Shown one piece after another: positions 1 to 8,951 of a DNA stretch of 64,000 bases. This DNA comes from Mucilaginibacter flavidus. GTDB taxonomy: Bacteria > Bacteroidota > Bacteroidia > Sphingobacteriales > Sphingobacteriaceae. Position numbers and translations under genes: made by a program. How positions within the stretch are numbered: position 1 is the stretch's first letter; each line of letters opens with the position of its first letter. The notes beneath the pieces were generated by a model. It had not been told where the DNA came from. It saw only the letters and a program-made list of their open reading frames with translations, and searched no databases. The DNA lies in NCBI RefSeq assembly GCF_024055575.1, contig NZ_JAMXOE010000022.1, positions 1 through 64,000 on the forward strand. Reading direction: 5' to 3'.

Positions 1-56
1 CACTTTATTATAATCATTGCCCCCCTCGTCCTGTATAGTAAATTTACGCAAAACAC

Positions 57-90
57 TTTGAACTTCAAAGAACTTTTTTTCATATTTTTG
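57..90 (+). promoter_or_regulatory. Candidate Bacteroidota promoter
   Basis: A TTTG at 57-60 and TATTTTTG at 83-90 fit the Bacteroidota consensus TTTG / TAnnTTTG with a 22-nt spacer. The predicted transcript start (about 95-97) lies just inside the TTG start proposed for the next gene. Either that transcript is leaderless, its true start differs, or this match is fortuitous. Confidence 0.4.
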
Positions 91-91
91 T

Positions 92-2023
92 TTGTCCCAA
101 CTGATATATAGTTACCTTTTTTTAATATGCTGTATATGCGTAATTGGGTTTTATGCCGAGGGACAAACCGATACTGCTACTGTTGACCCGACGCAGCCTT
201 TCGGCAAGATTGATAAAGCCGAACTAGCCGCCAAGGTATGTGATTTTGAACCCGATGCCAATGCCGAGGTGCTTTTTGACAAAGGCAAAATATCGGTTAC
301 GCCGGCATACCATATATTGATGGAACGGCATACGCGGATCAAGATTTTTAATGATAAAGGTAAGGACCAGGCCAATATTCGGATTGTTTTTTTTGGCGGC
401 AACAATGCCGAAAACATAAATAGCCTTGAAGCAGAGACCATTAACCTTGAGAACGGGAATATTGTATTTAAAAAAATTGATAAGGTAAATATTTACCGGC
501 AGCCTATAGATAAGTTCCGCACTGCATTAACGTTTTCGTTCCCCGATGTCAGGCCTGGTTCGGTAGTCGAATTTAAGTACACCCGCACAATCCAGTCGGT
601 TGTGGATTATCCGGATTGGGACTTTCAAACCCGGATACCTACCAGGTACAGTGAGCTGGAGGCATCATGGATAGGAACTTTGTATTATAATGTTGTGCCC
701 CAGGTGCACCACCAATACGCAGTTAACACCGGGCGAATTATGTCAATTGCTTATATCCCCTCACTTGTTACAGAGCCTTACATGACATCGCTAAAAGACA
801 ATGCCGACAGGGTAACGTTTACGCTCTATGCAGTTCGCACCCAGGATGTATCGATGAATATTTCAGATACCTGGAAAAAACTCGGGCTTGAGATGGACGA
901 ATACGACCATTTTGGCGGTCAGTTTAATAAGGGCCTTAAAGGCGAAAACATTATTCTTGACAAAGCGAAGCAGATTTTGAACCTGGATGAAAAAATAGCA
1001 TACATTTTTAGTGAAGTAAAAAACAGCATGAAATGGGATGGCAATGATGCCAACTACACCAGCGACGGTATATCAGACGCGTGGAATAAAAAGATCGGGA
1101 ATTCGACCGAGATTAATTTGATCTTGTATCACCTGCTGTTGAAAGCCGGCGTGAAGGTTTATCCTATGCTGGTAAGCACCCGCGAAAACGGGAAGATAAA
1201 CTCAACGCTTACAAGTGCATCCCAATTTAACAGGGCCGTTGCCTACATTCCTGCCGATAACGGGATGTATGTGCTTGACGCTACCAATAAATACAACCTT
1301 TATAACGAAATTCCGGATGAGGTGCTGAACGGCAAGGGGTTTTACTTTAGCCGCGATGATGACAAGTTTGAACTGGTTAGCCTTAAAAACTTAGCGCCGA
1401 TACGACAGATGGTATCGGTAAATGCCGAGATAAAAGCCGATGGCAAAATGAACGGTACAGCCCACATAACCAGTTACAGCTATCACCGTATTAACGCCAT
1501 TAATAAATATAAGACCGATGGCGACAAAAAGTATAGCGACTTTTTAACCAATAATGATAATAACTTAAAAATCGCCTCGCTTAAGCTGGAAAACATGGAA
1601 GTGGATACTTTACCACTGGTGCAAAACATTGCCTTTACCGAGGATCTTTCCGGTAGTGATGGCAATTACATCTACTTCAATACCAACTTATTTACCGGCC
1701 TGCACAGCAATCCGTTTTTAAGTGAACGCCGCAGCACTGACATCGACTTTGGCTATTACAATAAATTATCGACAAGTGGTATTTACAAAATACCTGCCGG
1801 GTATAAAATAGATGTGTTGCCCGAGAGCTTATCCATAGCGATGCCGGATAAAGGCATAACTTTTAAACGGGTGGTTGCGCAGGAAGAAGGCACCATTATG
1901 ATACGGTACGTGGCTGATTTTAGCAGGTTTGCATATTTTAAAACCAGCTACCCCGAGTTACGGGAATTTTTTAAGAAAATGTACGAAATGTTGAATGAAC
2001 AAATTGTGTTAAAAAAGGGATAA
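92..2023 (+). CDS. DUF3857/transglutaminase-like protein, catalytic residues missing
   Basis: A 643-residue exported protein with a hydrophobic N-terminus (about residues 8-24) and the DUF3857 plus transglutaminase-like layout common in Bacteroidota. In the transglutaminase-like core the position of the catalytic Cys reads Ser338 (GNSTEIN) and that of the catalytic His reads Arg381 (FNRAVAY), while the LDAT motif with its Asp remains. Compared with the intact neighbour at 2026 this looks like a non-catalytic member, perhaps a binding or scaffold protein of the envelope. The only in-frame start near the signal sequence is TTG at 92; the frame is open from 62 with no ATG. The gene ends 2 nt before its paralogue, so the two are probably co-transcribed. 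The function is unknown. Confidence 0.8.
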   Translation: MSQLIYSYLFLICCICVIGFYAEGQTDTATVDPTQPFGKIDKAELAAKVCDFEPDANAEVLFDKGKISVTPAYHILMERHTRIKIFNDKGKDQANIRIVFFGGNNAENINSLEAETINLENGNIVFKKIDKVNIYRQPIDKFRTALTFSFPDVRPGSVVEFKYTRTIQSVVDYPDWDFQTRIPTRYSELEASWIGTLYYNVVPQVHHQYAVNTGRIMSIAYIPSLVTEPYMTSLKDNADRVTFTLYAVRTQDVSMNISDTWKKLGLEMDEYDHFGGQFNKGLKGENIILDKAKQILNLDEKIAYIFSEVKNSMKWDGNDANYTSDGISDAWNKKIGNSTEINLILYHLLLKAGVKVYPMLVSTRENGKINSTLTSASQFNRAVAYIPADNGMYVLDATNKYNLYNEIPDEVLNGKGFYFSRDDDKFELVSLKNLAPIRQMVSVNAEIKADGKMNGTAHITSYSYHRINAINKYKTDGDKKYSDFLTNNDNNLKIASLKLENMEVDTLPLVQNIAFTEDLSGSDGNYIYFNTNLFTGLHSNPFLSERRSTDIDFGYYNKLSTSGIYKIPAGYKIDVLPESLSIAMPDKGITFKRVVAQEEGTIMIRYVADFSRFAYFKTSYPELREFFKKMYEMLNEQIVLKKG

Positions 2024-2025
2024 AC

Positions 2026-3960
2026 ATGTATAACAAATATTTTAAATACTTTTTACTGCCGGCAGCGGTGTTGCTTTTGTGTGCCAAAACCTACAGCCAG
2101 GATAAGAAAATTGACCCCGGTTTATATAGCGCTGCAGGTATACCCGATTCGTTGAAAGAGGATGCAAATTCGGTACTGCGTTATAGCATGCATGATATCA
2201 CCGTTAAAGGCCCCGGTAAGGCTGTTGAGAAAATACATACGATAGTGACCATACTAAATGAAAAAGCTAATGATGAGGCGGTAATAACTTTACCTTATAA
2301 CCGCAAATTCATAGCGGTAAGTTCATTTGAAATGATAATTTATGATGCCACCGGGAAGCAGCTAAAAAAATACCATAAAGGTGACATGTATGAACACGCT
2401 GCATATGATGACGCAGCGTTAGTAACAGACGATCGCTTGATGACCGTAGGCCATTCCGTTGCCAGCTACCCAACAACTGTTGAAATGATTTTTGAAATTG
2501 ACGAAAGCAGTATGATAGACCTTGATACCTGGCATATACAGGGAGAAGAGCAGTCGATACAAAATTCATATTACCACATCGCCATAAGCAACGATGCTGG
2601 CTTTCGGTATTTGACTAAAAACACCAATATTAAGCCACAAAAAACATCTGTGGGTAATACAGACAACTATCTGTGGGAAGTTTCAAATTTAAGGGCTATA
2701 AAGCCTGAAGAAGGCTCTGCGCAGTGGAGGGTGCTCCCCCGGATAGATTTTGCAGCAGGTAAATTTGAATATTACAGCATACCGGGCGATATAAGCACCT
2801 GGCAAAATTATGGCCAATGGCAGTGGAACCTCAACTATGATGTAGCCACACTTAGTCAGCAGCGGGTAAACGAAATTCGCACCATGACTGCCGGCATACA
2901 AACCGATAAAGAGAAGGCTAAGTTTTTATACAATTACCTGCAAAAAAACATGCGGTATGTATCGATACAATTAGGCATTGGAGGACTGAAGCCCTTCCCT
3001 GCCGATTTTGTTGACCAAAAAAAATACGGCGACTGTAAGGCGCTCTCAAACTATATGGTCGCCATGCTGAGGGCAGTAAATATACCGGCTTATTACGCCA
3101 AAGTGAGGGCCGGGGCAAATGAAGAACCATGTAACGCCTCCTTTCCCTTCGATATGTCTAATCATATCATCGTTTGTGTGCCATTTAAAGGCGATACCAC
3201 CTGGCTGGAATGCACCAGCAGTACGCAGCAATTTGGAAAGCTTGGTAGTTTTACCGAAAACCGAAATGCGCTGTTAGTTACCGAAGATGGAGGTAAACTG
3301 GTTAATACCCCTCGTAGTACCGCCGATGATAACCAGTTTAATGGTGAGGTACACATTGCATTGGATGCCGACGGTGGCGCAAAAGCCCAGGTTAAAATTA
3401 GCGGCACAGGTGGCTTCAGGGATGAGTTTTTAGCGGTAGAGGCGATAAAGACCGATGACCAAAAGCGTTTCTTTCAGCGGGCATTCAACATGAAACAGCC
3501 TTCCGTCTTTGAAATTGAACCATCGACAGACAACAATTGGACTAAACAGGTAAGCCTTATCCTGGAGTACGATAAATTTTGTGATGTAGCTGCCGGCGAC
3601 AAACAGTTTTACCGGCCTAAAATATTTGATTTATGCGGCATTACCGTACCGGTATTGGAGAAAAGAAAATCGGATTTTTATTTTGAAAAACCAATGCAAA
3701 TGTCGTGCGTTACAAACATTGATTTGCCCACAGGTTTCGAAGTAGAGACCCTGCCCGCAAACCAAAGCCTTAAGTTTACGTATGGCATTTACGAGGTAAA
3801 CTACACCTATGACGCTGCAAAAAACCAGGTGATTAGCAAGGCAAATTTTAAGCTGACGAACCATGTGATACCTGCTGCAAAATACACCGAGCTGCAGCAA
3901 TACCTTGATGCTGTAGCCAAAGCGCAAAATAAAAAACTGGTGATAAAGCGCAAAGCGTAA
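2026..3960 (+). CDS. DUF3857 and transglutaminase-like domain protein
   Basis: A 644-residue exported protein with a signal peptide of about 24 residues ending near TYSQ. DUF3857 occupies roughly residues 50-220 and a transglutaminase-like domain roughly 270-420. The papain-like triad is partly visible: Cys337 in YGDCKALS, His380 in SNHIIVC, and Glu395 in WLECTS where Asp is more usual. The C-terminal 200 residues resemble the beta-rich tail of this family. It follows its paralogue after 2 nt and is likely in the same operon. The substrate is unknown; a periplasmic or outer-membrane peptide-processing role is inference. Confidence 0.85.
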   Translation: MYNKYFKYFLLPAAVLLLCAKTYSQDKKIDPGLYSAAGIPDSLKEDANSVLRYSMHDITVKGPGKAVEKIHTIVTILNEKANDEAVITLPYNRKFIAVSSFEMIIYDATGKQLKKYHKGDMYEHAAYDDAALVTDDRLMTVGHSVASYPTTVEMIFEIDESSMIDLDTWHIQGEEQSIQNSYYHIAISNDAGFRYLTKNTNIKPQKTSVGNTDNYLWEVSNLRAIKPEEGSAQWRVLPRIDFAAGKFEYYSIPGDISTWQNYGQWQWNLNYDVATLSQQRVNEIRTMTAGIQTDKEKAKFLYNYLQKNMRYVSIQLGIGGLKPFPADFVDQKKYGDCKALSNYMVAMLRAVNIPAYYAKVRAGANEEPCNASFPFDMSNHIIVCVPFKGDTTWLECTSSTQQFGKLGSFTENRNALLVTEDGGKLVNTPRSTADDNQFNGEVHIALDADGGAKAQVKISGTGGFRDEFLAVEAIKTDDQKRFFQRAFNMKQPSVFEIEPSTDNNWTKQVSLILEYDKFCDVAAGDKQFYRPKIFDLCGITVPVLEKRKSDFYFEKPMQMSCVTNIDLPTGFEVETLPANQSLKFTYGIYEVNYTYDAAKNQVISKANFKLTNHVIPAAKYTELQQYLDAVAKAQNKKLVIKRKA

Positions 3961-4025
3961 ATTTGATACTGTTGATTACCGGAATTTTTAACAAAATTGA
4001 TGCTTGATTTGAAGAAAACTAACCG

Positions 4026-4472
4026 ATGAATCAGAAAAAAGCATTGTTGGGTATAACTTGCTCAGTAGTTGGAGTATTAGGCGTATTATTCCTTTGCGAC
4101 GTTGTAAGTTTTGTGGAAGATCTTTATTTTAAACAAAACAGAAGCCTGGTTGATTTCCTTCCCGGTGGTGGATTTATTTTGGCGTTCTGTTTTCTTTTGT
4201 TTATAGGTATTGTTTTGCAAATCACCTTGTTTAGGGTTCTATATCGACTCAAAAACCTGTTTAAGGCGTTAATTGCCATAGGTATTGCTGTCTTAATTGT
4301 TTTAATAACATATATTTTCTCACAATCTTTAGATACCGGCATATTTTTCTCGATCGGATTCCTGGTTTATACGATATTGAATTTTTTTACTCATAAAAAA
4401 TTAAGCACAATTATTAAAGCGGGTAATAAAGCGCAAGGCGTAAATTTGCCTGATGATTTTCAGGCTCGATGA
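4026..4472 (+). CDS. Hypothetical four-helix membrane protein
   Basis: A 148-residue protein with four predicted membrane segments (about residues 7-27, 47-70, 80-99 and 104-122), a short charged loop after helix 1 and a hydrophilic C-terminus. I do not recognise the family. The last 20 nt overlap the start of aat in another frame, suggesting translational coupling or at least co-transcription. No motif suggests a function. Confidence 0.65.
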   Translation: MNQKKALLGITCSVVGVLGVLFLCDVVSFVEDLYFKQNRSLVDFLPGGGFILAFCFLLFIGIVLQITLFRVLYRLKNLFKALIAIGIAVLIVLITYIFSQSLDTGIFFSIGFLVYTILNFFTHKKLSTIIKAGNKAQGVNLPDDFQAR

Positions 4473-5091
4473 ACGTTTGCTGTTTCCTAACCCGGCTTTA
4501 GCCGAGGATGATGGCTTGCTGGCTATCGGCGGCGATTTATCAACCGAACGCCTGATGTTGGCCTATCAAAATGGCATTTTCCCGTGGTACAGCGAGGATG
4601 AACCGATACTGTGGTTTTCGCCGCACGAACGGTTTGTGCTTTACCCGGATGAATTGAAGGTGTCAAAATCAATGCAGCGGGTGTTAAAATCGGGCAAGTT
4701 TAGTATCACCATAAATAATGCTTTTGAAGCGGTTATTGCAGCCTGCTCAAAAGCCCCGCGCCCAGGCCAGGACGGTACGTGGATAACGGCAGACATGCAG
4801 GCGGCATATATCGACCTTAATAAAAAAGGCTATGCCCACTCTGTTGAAGTATGGGAGAAGGGCGAACTGGTTGGCGGCTTATATGGGGTACAGGTAAACA
4901 ACGTTTTTTGCGGCGAAAGCATGTTCAGCAAAGTAAGCAACGCCTCAAAGGCAGCACTGATTTATTTGTGCAAAAGCGGAAAATATAATTTGATAGATTG
5001 CCAGGTATACACCCCGCATTTGGAATCGATGGGGGCCAGGATGATAAGCCGTGCGGAGTATGCCACGGTACTGGAAGGTACTTCGGTATAA
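4453..5091 (+). CDS. aat: Leucyl/phenylalanyl-tRNA--protein transferase
   Basis: Transfers Leu or Phe from aminoacyl-tRNA to N-terminal Arg or Lys of proteins, creating an N-degron for ClpS/ClpAP. The 212 residues match the usual family length. Recognisable blocks are FPNPALAEDDGLLAIGGDL near the N-terminus, YQNGIFPWY, WFSPHERFVL, the HSVEVWE segment and LVGGLYG with GESMFS. The ATG at 4453 gives the family-typical MIFRLDERLLFP start, and it lies inside the end of the preceding membrane-protein gene. Confidence 0.95.
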   Translation: MIFRLDERLLFPNPALAEDDGLLAIGGDLSTERLMLAYQNGIFPWYSEDEPILWFSPHERFVLYPDELKVSKSMQRVLKSGKFSITINNAFEAVIAACSKAPRPGQDGTWITADMQAAYIDLNKKGYAHSVEVWEKGELVGGLYGVQVNNVFCGESMFSKVSNASKAALIYLCKSGKYNLIDCQVYTPHLESMGARMISRAEYATVLEGTSV

Positions 5092-5114
5092 AATGCAGTT
5101 TTATTCCCACCAAA

Positions 5115-5200
5115 AAATGCCGTAGTTTGCAGTTGCCGTTGGGCTATTGGCAGGCACATATTTTTTCACTGTAAACTGCCAACTCAAAACTGCCAACTTA
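5115..5200. repeat. Word-type hairpin spacer upstream of ruvC
   Basis: The spacer contains GTAGTTTGCAGTTGCCGTTG near 5120-5140 and, near 5170-5198, two runs of an AAACTGCCAACT-like word that form its approximate reverse complement. It is one of four intergenic spacers here built from short permuted words in opposed arms (others near 34740, 47790 and 54370). Confidence 0.55.
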
Positions 5201-5204
5201 AAGC

Positions 5205-5774
5205 ATGGAGACCAAAAAAGAACGAATAATACTAGGCATCGACCCCGGCACCGCGGTAATGGGCTACGGCCTGGTAAAAGAGGTAGGCACTAAAATTGAA
5301 CTGATAAGCCTTGGTGTGGTGAAGATGGAAAAAATTGACGACCACATGCTGAAGCTGCAGCGCATTTTTGAAAAAACCGTCGCTCTTATTGATAACTATA
5401 ACCCGGATTGCCTGGCCATTGAGGCCCCGTTTTATGGTAAAAACATACAGGTGATGCTAAAGCTTGGCCGGGCACAGGGCATGGCAATTGCCGCCGCCCT
5501 GTCGCGCAATTTGGATATTACCGAATATGCGCCCCGCAAGATAAAACAATCCATCACCGGCAATGGCAACGCCACAAAGGAGCAGGTTGCCGCTATGCTG
5601 CAAACCCTGCTCAAATTTACCGAAACTCCGGATTTTCTTGATGCTACAGATGGACTGGCTGTAGCAGTTTGTCATTCATTCCAGCGCGTACCCACGGGCA
5701 AAGGCGGTGGCAGCAAAAAATCATACTCCGGCTGGGATACTTTTGTGCAGGACAATAAGAAGCGGATTGTGTGA
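5205..5774 (+). CDS. ruvC: Holliday junction resolvase RuvC
   Basis: Endonuclease that resolves Holliday junctions with the RuvAB branch-migration complex. The 189-residue protein has the N-terminal ILGIDPGTAVMGYG block carrying the first catalytic Asp, a central LAIEAPFYGKNIQ block carrying Glu, and a C-terminal DATDGLAVAVCH block carrying the last acidic residues of the RNase-H-like site. The ATG at 5205 gives a normal N-terminus. The gene stands alone behind a repeat spacer and is followed by a possible terminator. Confidence 0.96.
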   Translation: METKKERIILGIDPGTAVMGYGLVKEVGTKIELISLGVVKMEKIDDHMLKLQRIFEKTVALIDNYNPDCLAIEAPFYGKNIQVMLKLGRAQGMAIAAALSRNLDITEYAPRKIKQSITGNGNATKEQVAAMLQTLLKFTETPDFLDATDGLAVAVCHSFQRVPTGKGGGSKKSYSGWDTFVQDNKKRIV

Positions 5775-5785
5775 ATCTGATATTT

Positions 5786-5823
5786 AGCTTAAATCTACCG
5801 GTTTAAACTGCAATATTTAAGCT
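5786..5823 (+). terminator. Possible terminator after ruvC
   Basis: AGCTTAAAT (5786-5794) and ATTTAAGCT (5815-5823) are perfect 9-nt complements, followed by a TATTTTA tract. The loop is long (20 nt) and the stem AT-rich, so this is only a weak candidate. Confidence 0.3.
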
Positions 5824-6115
5824 TATTTTAGAACAAAACAGTTATGCCGACTGGCTTGATTGAATATGCAGTGCTGTCAAAACAGTGTCAGCATATCGCT
5901 TATTTTGTTTTGCTATATTTGATTAAATCTGTTTGATACCTGCATCTCCGGAAGAACAAGTAAAGTTGGTTGGCTATAGATTTTGTATAATATTCTGTAA
6001 ATCAATTATTTATATACAATTTAAAGGATCGCATAAATAGTGTTTCATAGCAATTCCCCTATAAAACAGCCAGTCCTGTTTAAAATACCGATAGATAGTC
6101 CAGTTTAATTATTCG

Positions 6116-6123
6116 TATTTTTG
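6116..6123 (+). promoter_or_regulatory. -7 box TATTTTTG deciding a start codon
   Basis: TATTTTTG matches TAnnTTTG. It overlaps a TTG at 6121 that could be mistaken for the start of the following gene. A transcript starting near 6130 would use the ATG at 6142 instead. No clear -33 TTTG was found at the expected spacing. Confidence 0.45.
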
Positions 6124-6141
6124 CAAAAAATTGGGTGCCAA

Positions 6142-6798
6142 ATGGTTAATAAGACGATAGTAGCGGGTGCCGGCGGATTAGTGGGCGGCGAGCTGTTAAA
6201 TATTTTGCTCTCTTCACCTGGCTATGATGAGGTTTTGATTTTGGTACGAAAGGAATTACTGCTAAAACACCCGAAGTTAACACAATTGGTTGTTGATTTT
6301 AACAGGTTGCATTACTATTCGGCTGCAATAACAGGCAATACGCTGTTTTGCTGTCTTGGTTCAACCAGGAAGAAAACGCCGGACCTAACTGAATATCGGA
6401 AAATTGACCATGATTATCCGCTTCAATTGGCGCAGATAGGTTTAGCTAATAACATAAGCCAATACCATTTAGTGTCGGCAATTGGCGCGGACCCCGGTTC
6501 GTCGAATTTTTATACTAAAATGAAGGGCGAAACGGAGCGGGATATTATTAACGTCGGATTGCCCGGATTGCATATTTACCGGCCATCATTTTTAGCGGGT
6601 AAGCGGAACGAGAGCCGGCCAATGGAAGGTTTCTTTTCAATAGTGATGAAGTTAGTTGATCCGCTGTTGTTTGGAGGCTTAAGAAAATACAAAAGTATAG
6701 CGGCTGCCACAGTGGCAAAAGCCATGTTCAATCAATCATTAAAGAACGAACCGGGGGTCCATATTTACCCCTCAGATAAAATAAAAGAACTAGCGTGA
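6142..6798 (+). CDS. NAD(P)-binding Rossmann oxidoreductase, atypical SDR
   Basis: A protein of 218 residues from the ATG at 6142. Its N-terminus carries a GxxGxxG dinucleotide motif (GAGGLVG at about residues 9-15), and a Tyr-x3-Lys pair occurs in SNFYTKMKGE. Both fit atypical short-chain dehydrogenases of the NAD(P)H-binding, HTATIP2/YbjT-like kind. The substrate cannot be inferred. A TTG seven codons upstream is possible but overlaps the -7 box. The stop overlaps the GTG start of the ABC-F gene by 4 nt (GTGA), so the two are probably translationally coupled. Confidence 0.8.
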   Translation: MVNKTIVAGAGGLVGGELLNILLSSPGYDEVLILVRKELLLKHPKLTQLVVDFNRLHYYSAAITGNTLFCCLGSTRKKTPDLTEYRKIDHDYPLQLAQIGLANNISQYHLVSAIGADPGSSNFYTKMKGETERDIINVGLPGLHIYRPSFLAGKRNESRPMEGFFSIVMKLVDPLLFGGLRKYKSIAAATVAKAMFNQSLKNEPGVHIYPSDKIKELA

Positions 6799-8657
6799 GT
6801 AATTATATATCAGCAGAAAATTTAGGTCACTCCTTTCACGACCACTGGCTTTTCAGAAATGTGTCCATCGGCATTAACCGCGGGCGTCGTGTAGCCCTTG
6901 TGGGCATTAATGGCGCGGGGAAAACCACGCTTTTAAAATTGTTGTCCGGCAGCTTAAAACCAACCGAGGGCAAAGTTGCCCAAATGCGCGATTTAAATCT
7001 GGGCTATCTGGAACAGGATCCATGGTTTAAAGATGCAGTGACCATAAGCGACTATATCTTCCATGCCGACGATATTCAGCAGCAAATGATACGCAAGTAT
7101 GAAGAATTGCTTGAAAACGACCCCGACAATGAAAAGGCCATCGCCAATGTGATGGAAGAGATGAGCAATGTGGATGCCTGGGAATATGAATATAAAATTA
7201 AGACCATTTTGGGCCGACTGGATATTCATCACCTAAATCAAAAAATCAATACACTATCTGGTGGTCAGAAGAAACGTTTAGCACTTGCTAAACTATTGAT
7301 AGAAGATCCGGACATCTACATTTTGGATGAGCCAACCAACCATTTGGATATAGATACCATTGAATGGCTTGAGAAATTACTGACCGACGGCTCAAAAACT
7401 ATCCTGATGGTTACCCACGACAGGTATTTCCTGGATAATGTGTGTAACGAAATTTTAGAGATAGATAAGGGTAAGATAATCCCTTATGTAGGTAACTACG
7501 GTTATTATTTAGAGAAAAAGGCCGAACGCGAAAGCGCCGACGAAGCATCTTTCCAAAAAAACAGTAATTTATTACGTAAAGAACTGGAGTGGATGCGCCG
7601 TCAGCCGCAGGCCCGTGGAACCAAATCAAAAGCGCGTATTGATGCATTTTACGATTTGGAGGAGAAAACCAAAAACGGCGGAGCTAAACAAAAAGTTGAA
7701 TTAAGTGTAAAAACAGCACGCCAGGGAAATAAAATTATGGAAATGAATCATCTCTATAAGGCATTCCGCGGCCAAACTTTCATAAACAACTTCAGCTATA
7801 TATTCAAAAAAGGTGACCGGATTGGCTTAGCTGGTAAAAACGGAAGCGGTAAATCAACGCTACTAAACTTAATAACCGGTGGCCTGGAACCTGATAAAGG
7901 AATAATAGATAAAGGTGAGACTACTGTAATTGGATATTTTCATCAGCAGGGAATAACTTTTAAAGAAGATGAGCGCGTTATCGATATCGTAAAAAACGTA
8001 GCTGAGTTTATTACTATGGCCGACGGCAAGTTAATATCGGCCTCTGCCCTACTCACATTGTTCCTTTTTCCCCCGGCTAAACAGTATGGATTTATATCAA
8101 AACTAAGCGGCGGCGAGAAAAAACGATTGCAGCTGATGAGTATACTGATGAAAAATCCAAATTTCCTAATTCTGGATGAGCCAACAAACGACCTTGATAT
8201 TGATACACTGAACGTATTGGAAGAGTTTTTAACCAACTACACCGGTGTTTTAATGATAGTATCGCACGACAGGTACTTACTCGATAAGTTAACCGACCAG
8301 CTTTTTATAATGGAAGAAGGCGGCCATGTAAAAATATACAACGGAAATTATTCGTCATACCGGCTGGAGTTAGAAGAAAACAAGCAACAAAATAAGCGCA
8401 ACCCCGTTATTGAAACACCCAAGGCAGAAGTAAAAAAGAATAAACTTAATTTCAAGGAGCAAAAAGAACTGGATAACCTCGAAAGCGAGATAGCATCAAT
8501 TGAAAAACAATTAAAAGAACGGAATGATGCGCTTAATGTGGTAGGTATACAGCCGGCGAAATTAAACGAAATACTACAGCAAATACAAACACTAAATAGC
8601 CAACTGGATGAAAAAAGCTTCCGTTGGATTGAGTTAACAGAATTAAAAGAGGCTTAA
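6795..8657 (+). CDS. ABC-F family ATPase (Uup-like)
   Basis: A soluble protein of 620 residues with two ABC ATPase domains and no membrane segments, typical of ribosome-associated ABC-F factors. Domain 1 has Walker A GINGAGKT (37-44), signature LSGGQKKR and Walker B YILDEPTNHLD. Domain 2 has GKNGSGKST, LSGGEKKR and FLILDEPTNDLD. A charged inter-domain linker joins them, and a C-terminal coiled coil (about residues 535-615) resembles the Uup DNA- or RNA-binding tail. The start is GTG at 6795, overlapping the previous stop. The exact subgroup is uncertain. Confidence 0.92.
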   Translation: MSNYISAENLGHSFHDHWLFRNVSIGINRGRRVALVGINGAGKTTLLKLLSGSLKPTEGKVAQMRDLNLGYLEQDPWFKDAVTISDYIFHADDIQQQMIRKYEELLENDPDNEKAIANVMEEMSNVDAWEYEYKIKTILGRLDIHHLNQKINTLSGGQKKRLALAKLLIEDPDIYILDEPTNHLDIDTIEWLEKLLTDGSKTILMVTHDRYFLDNVCNEILEIDKGKIIPYVGNYGYYLEKKAERESADEASFQKNSNLLRKELEWMRRQPQARGTKSKARIDAFYDLEEKTKNGGAKQKVELSVKTARQGNKIMEMNHLYKAFRGQTFINNFSYIFKKGDRIGLAGKNGSGKSTLLNLITGGLEPDKGIIDKGETTVIGYFHQQGITFKEDERVIDIVKNVAEFITMADGKLISASALLTLFLFPPAKQYGFISKLSGGEKKRLQLMSILMKNPNFLILDEPTNDLDIDTLNVLEEFLTNYTGVLMIVSHDRYLLDKLTDQLFIMEEGGHVKIYNGNYSSYRLELEENKQQNKRNPVIETPKAEVKKNKLNFKEQKELDNLESEIASIEKQLKERNDALNVVGIQPAKLNEILQQIQTLNSQLDEKSFRWIELTELKEA

Positions 8658-8659
8658 CT

Positions 8660-8917
8660 ATGAAAACTTCGGATGTATTGGCCTCTATTGGTGTAATAAT
8701 ATTACTCGTAGCCTTTTTACTAAATTTATATAAAAAGCTACCGTCCCAGAGTAAAACTTATAGTTTAATGAACTTTATAGGGGCTGGAATTTGTTGTTTC
8801 TCTTCATATTTAATAAAGTTTTACCCCTTTGTGTTACTTGAAGGAGTTTGGGGATTATTTGCTCTATTATCATTGCTTGGTGTTCCACGTGGAACATCGA
8901 TCGAAAAAGATCAATAA
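8660..8917 (+). CDS. Small membrane protein, CBU_0592-like
   Basis: An 85-residue protein with three predicted membrane helices (about residues 6-24, 36-53 and 57-75). It resembles the small CBU_0592-like membrane family; the match is from memory of the pattern, not a search. It starts 2 nt after the ABC-F stop. Its C-terminal VPRGTS codons are formed by a perfect parS palindrome (8881-8896), so a chromosome-segregation site is embedded in the gene. Confidence 0.7.
   Translation: MKTSDVLASIGVIILLVAFLLNLYKKLPSQSKTYSLMNFIGAGICCFSSYLIKFYPFVLLEGVWGLFALLSLLGVPRGTSIEKDQ
8881..8896. other. parS site 1 (ParB binding)
   Basis: TGTTCCACGTGGAACA is a perfect 16-bp palindrome. It differs by one base from the classical Bacillus parS (TGTTCCACGTGAAACA), to which ParB binds to nucleate the partition complex. 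It lies inside the 3' end of the small membrane-protein gene. Confidence 0.88.
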
Positions 8918-8925
8918 TTAAAGCA

Positions 8926-8941
8926 TGTTCCACGTGGAACA
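8926..8941. other. parS site 2 (ParB binding)
   Basis: A second identical TGTTCCACGTGGAACA lies 45 bp from the first. Together with the preceding A it makes an ATG that is in frame with mnmG and would encode MFHVEH. Those residues are therefore most likely DNA-site sequence and not part of MnmG. Confidence 0.88.
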
Positions 8942-8951
8942 TATAATTAAA

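Larger units (their letters stand above)
5775..6141. other. Intergenic region, 367 bp
   Basis: No coding sequence is visible. The region is AT-rich and holds a weak terminator-like inverted repeat just after ruvC and a -7 box immediately before the next gene. No RNA gene was recognised. Confidence 0.6.

Noticed and set aside
8925-8951. MFHVEH extension of MnmG
   Set aside because: The residues are encoded by parS site 2 and are not part of the conserved MnmG N-terminus; the ATG at 8952 fits better.
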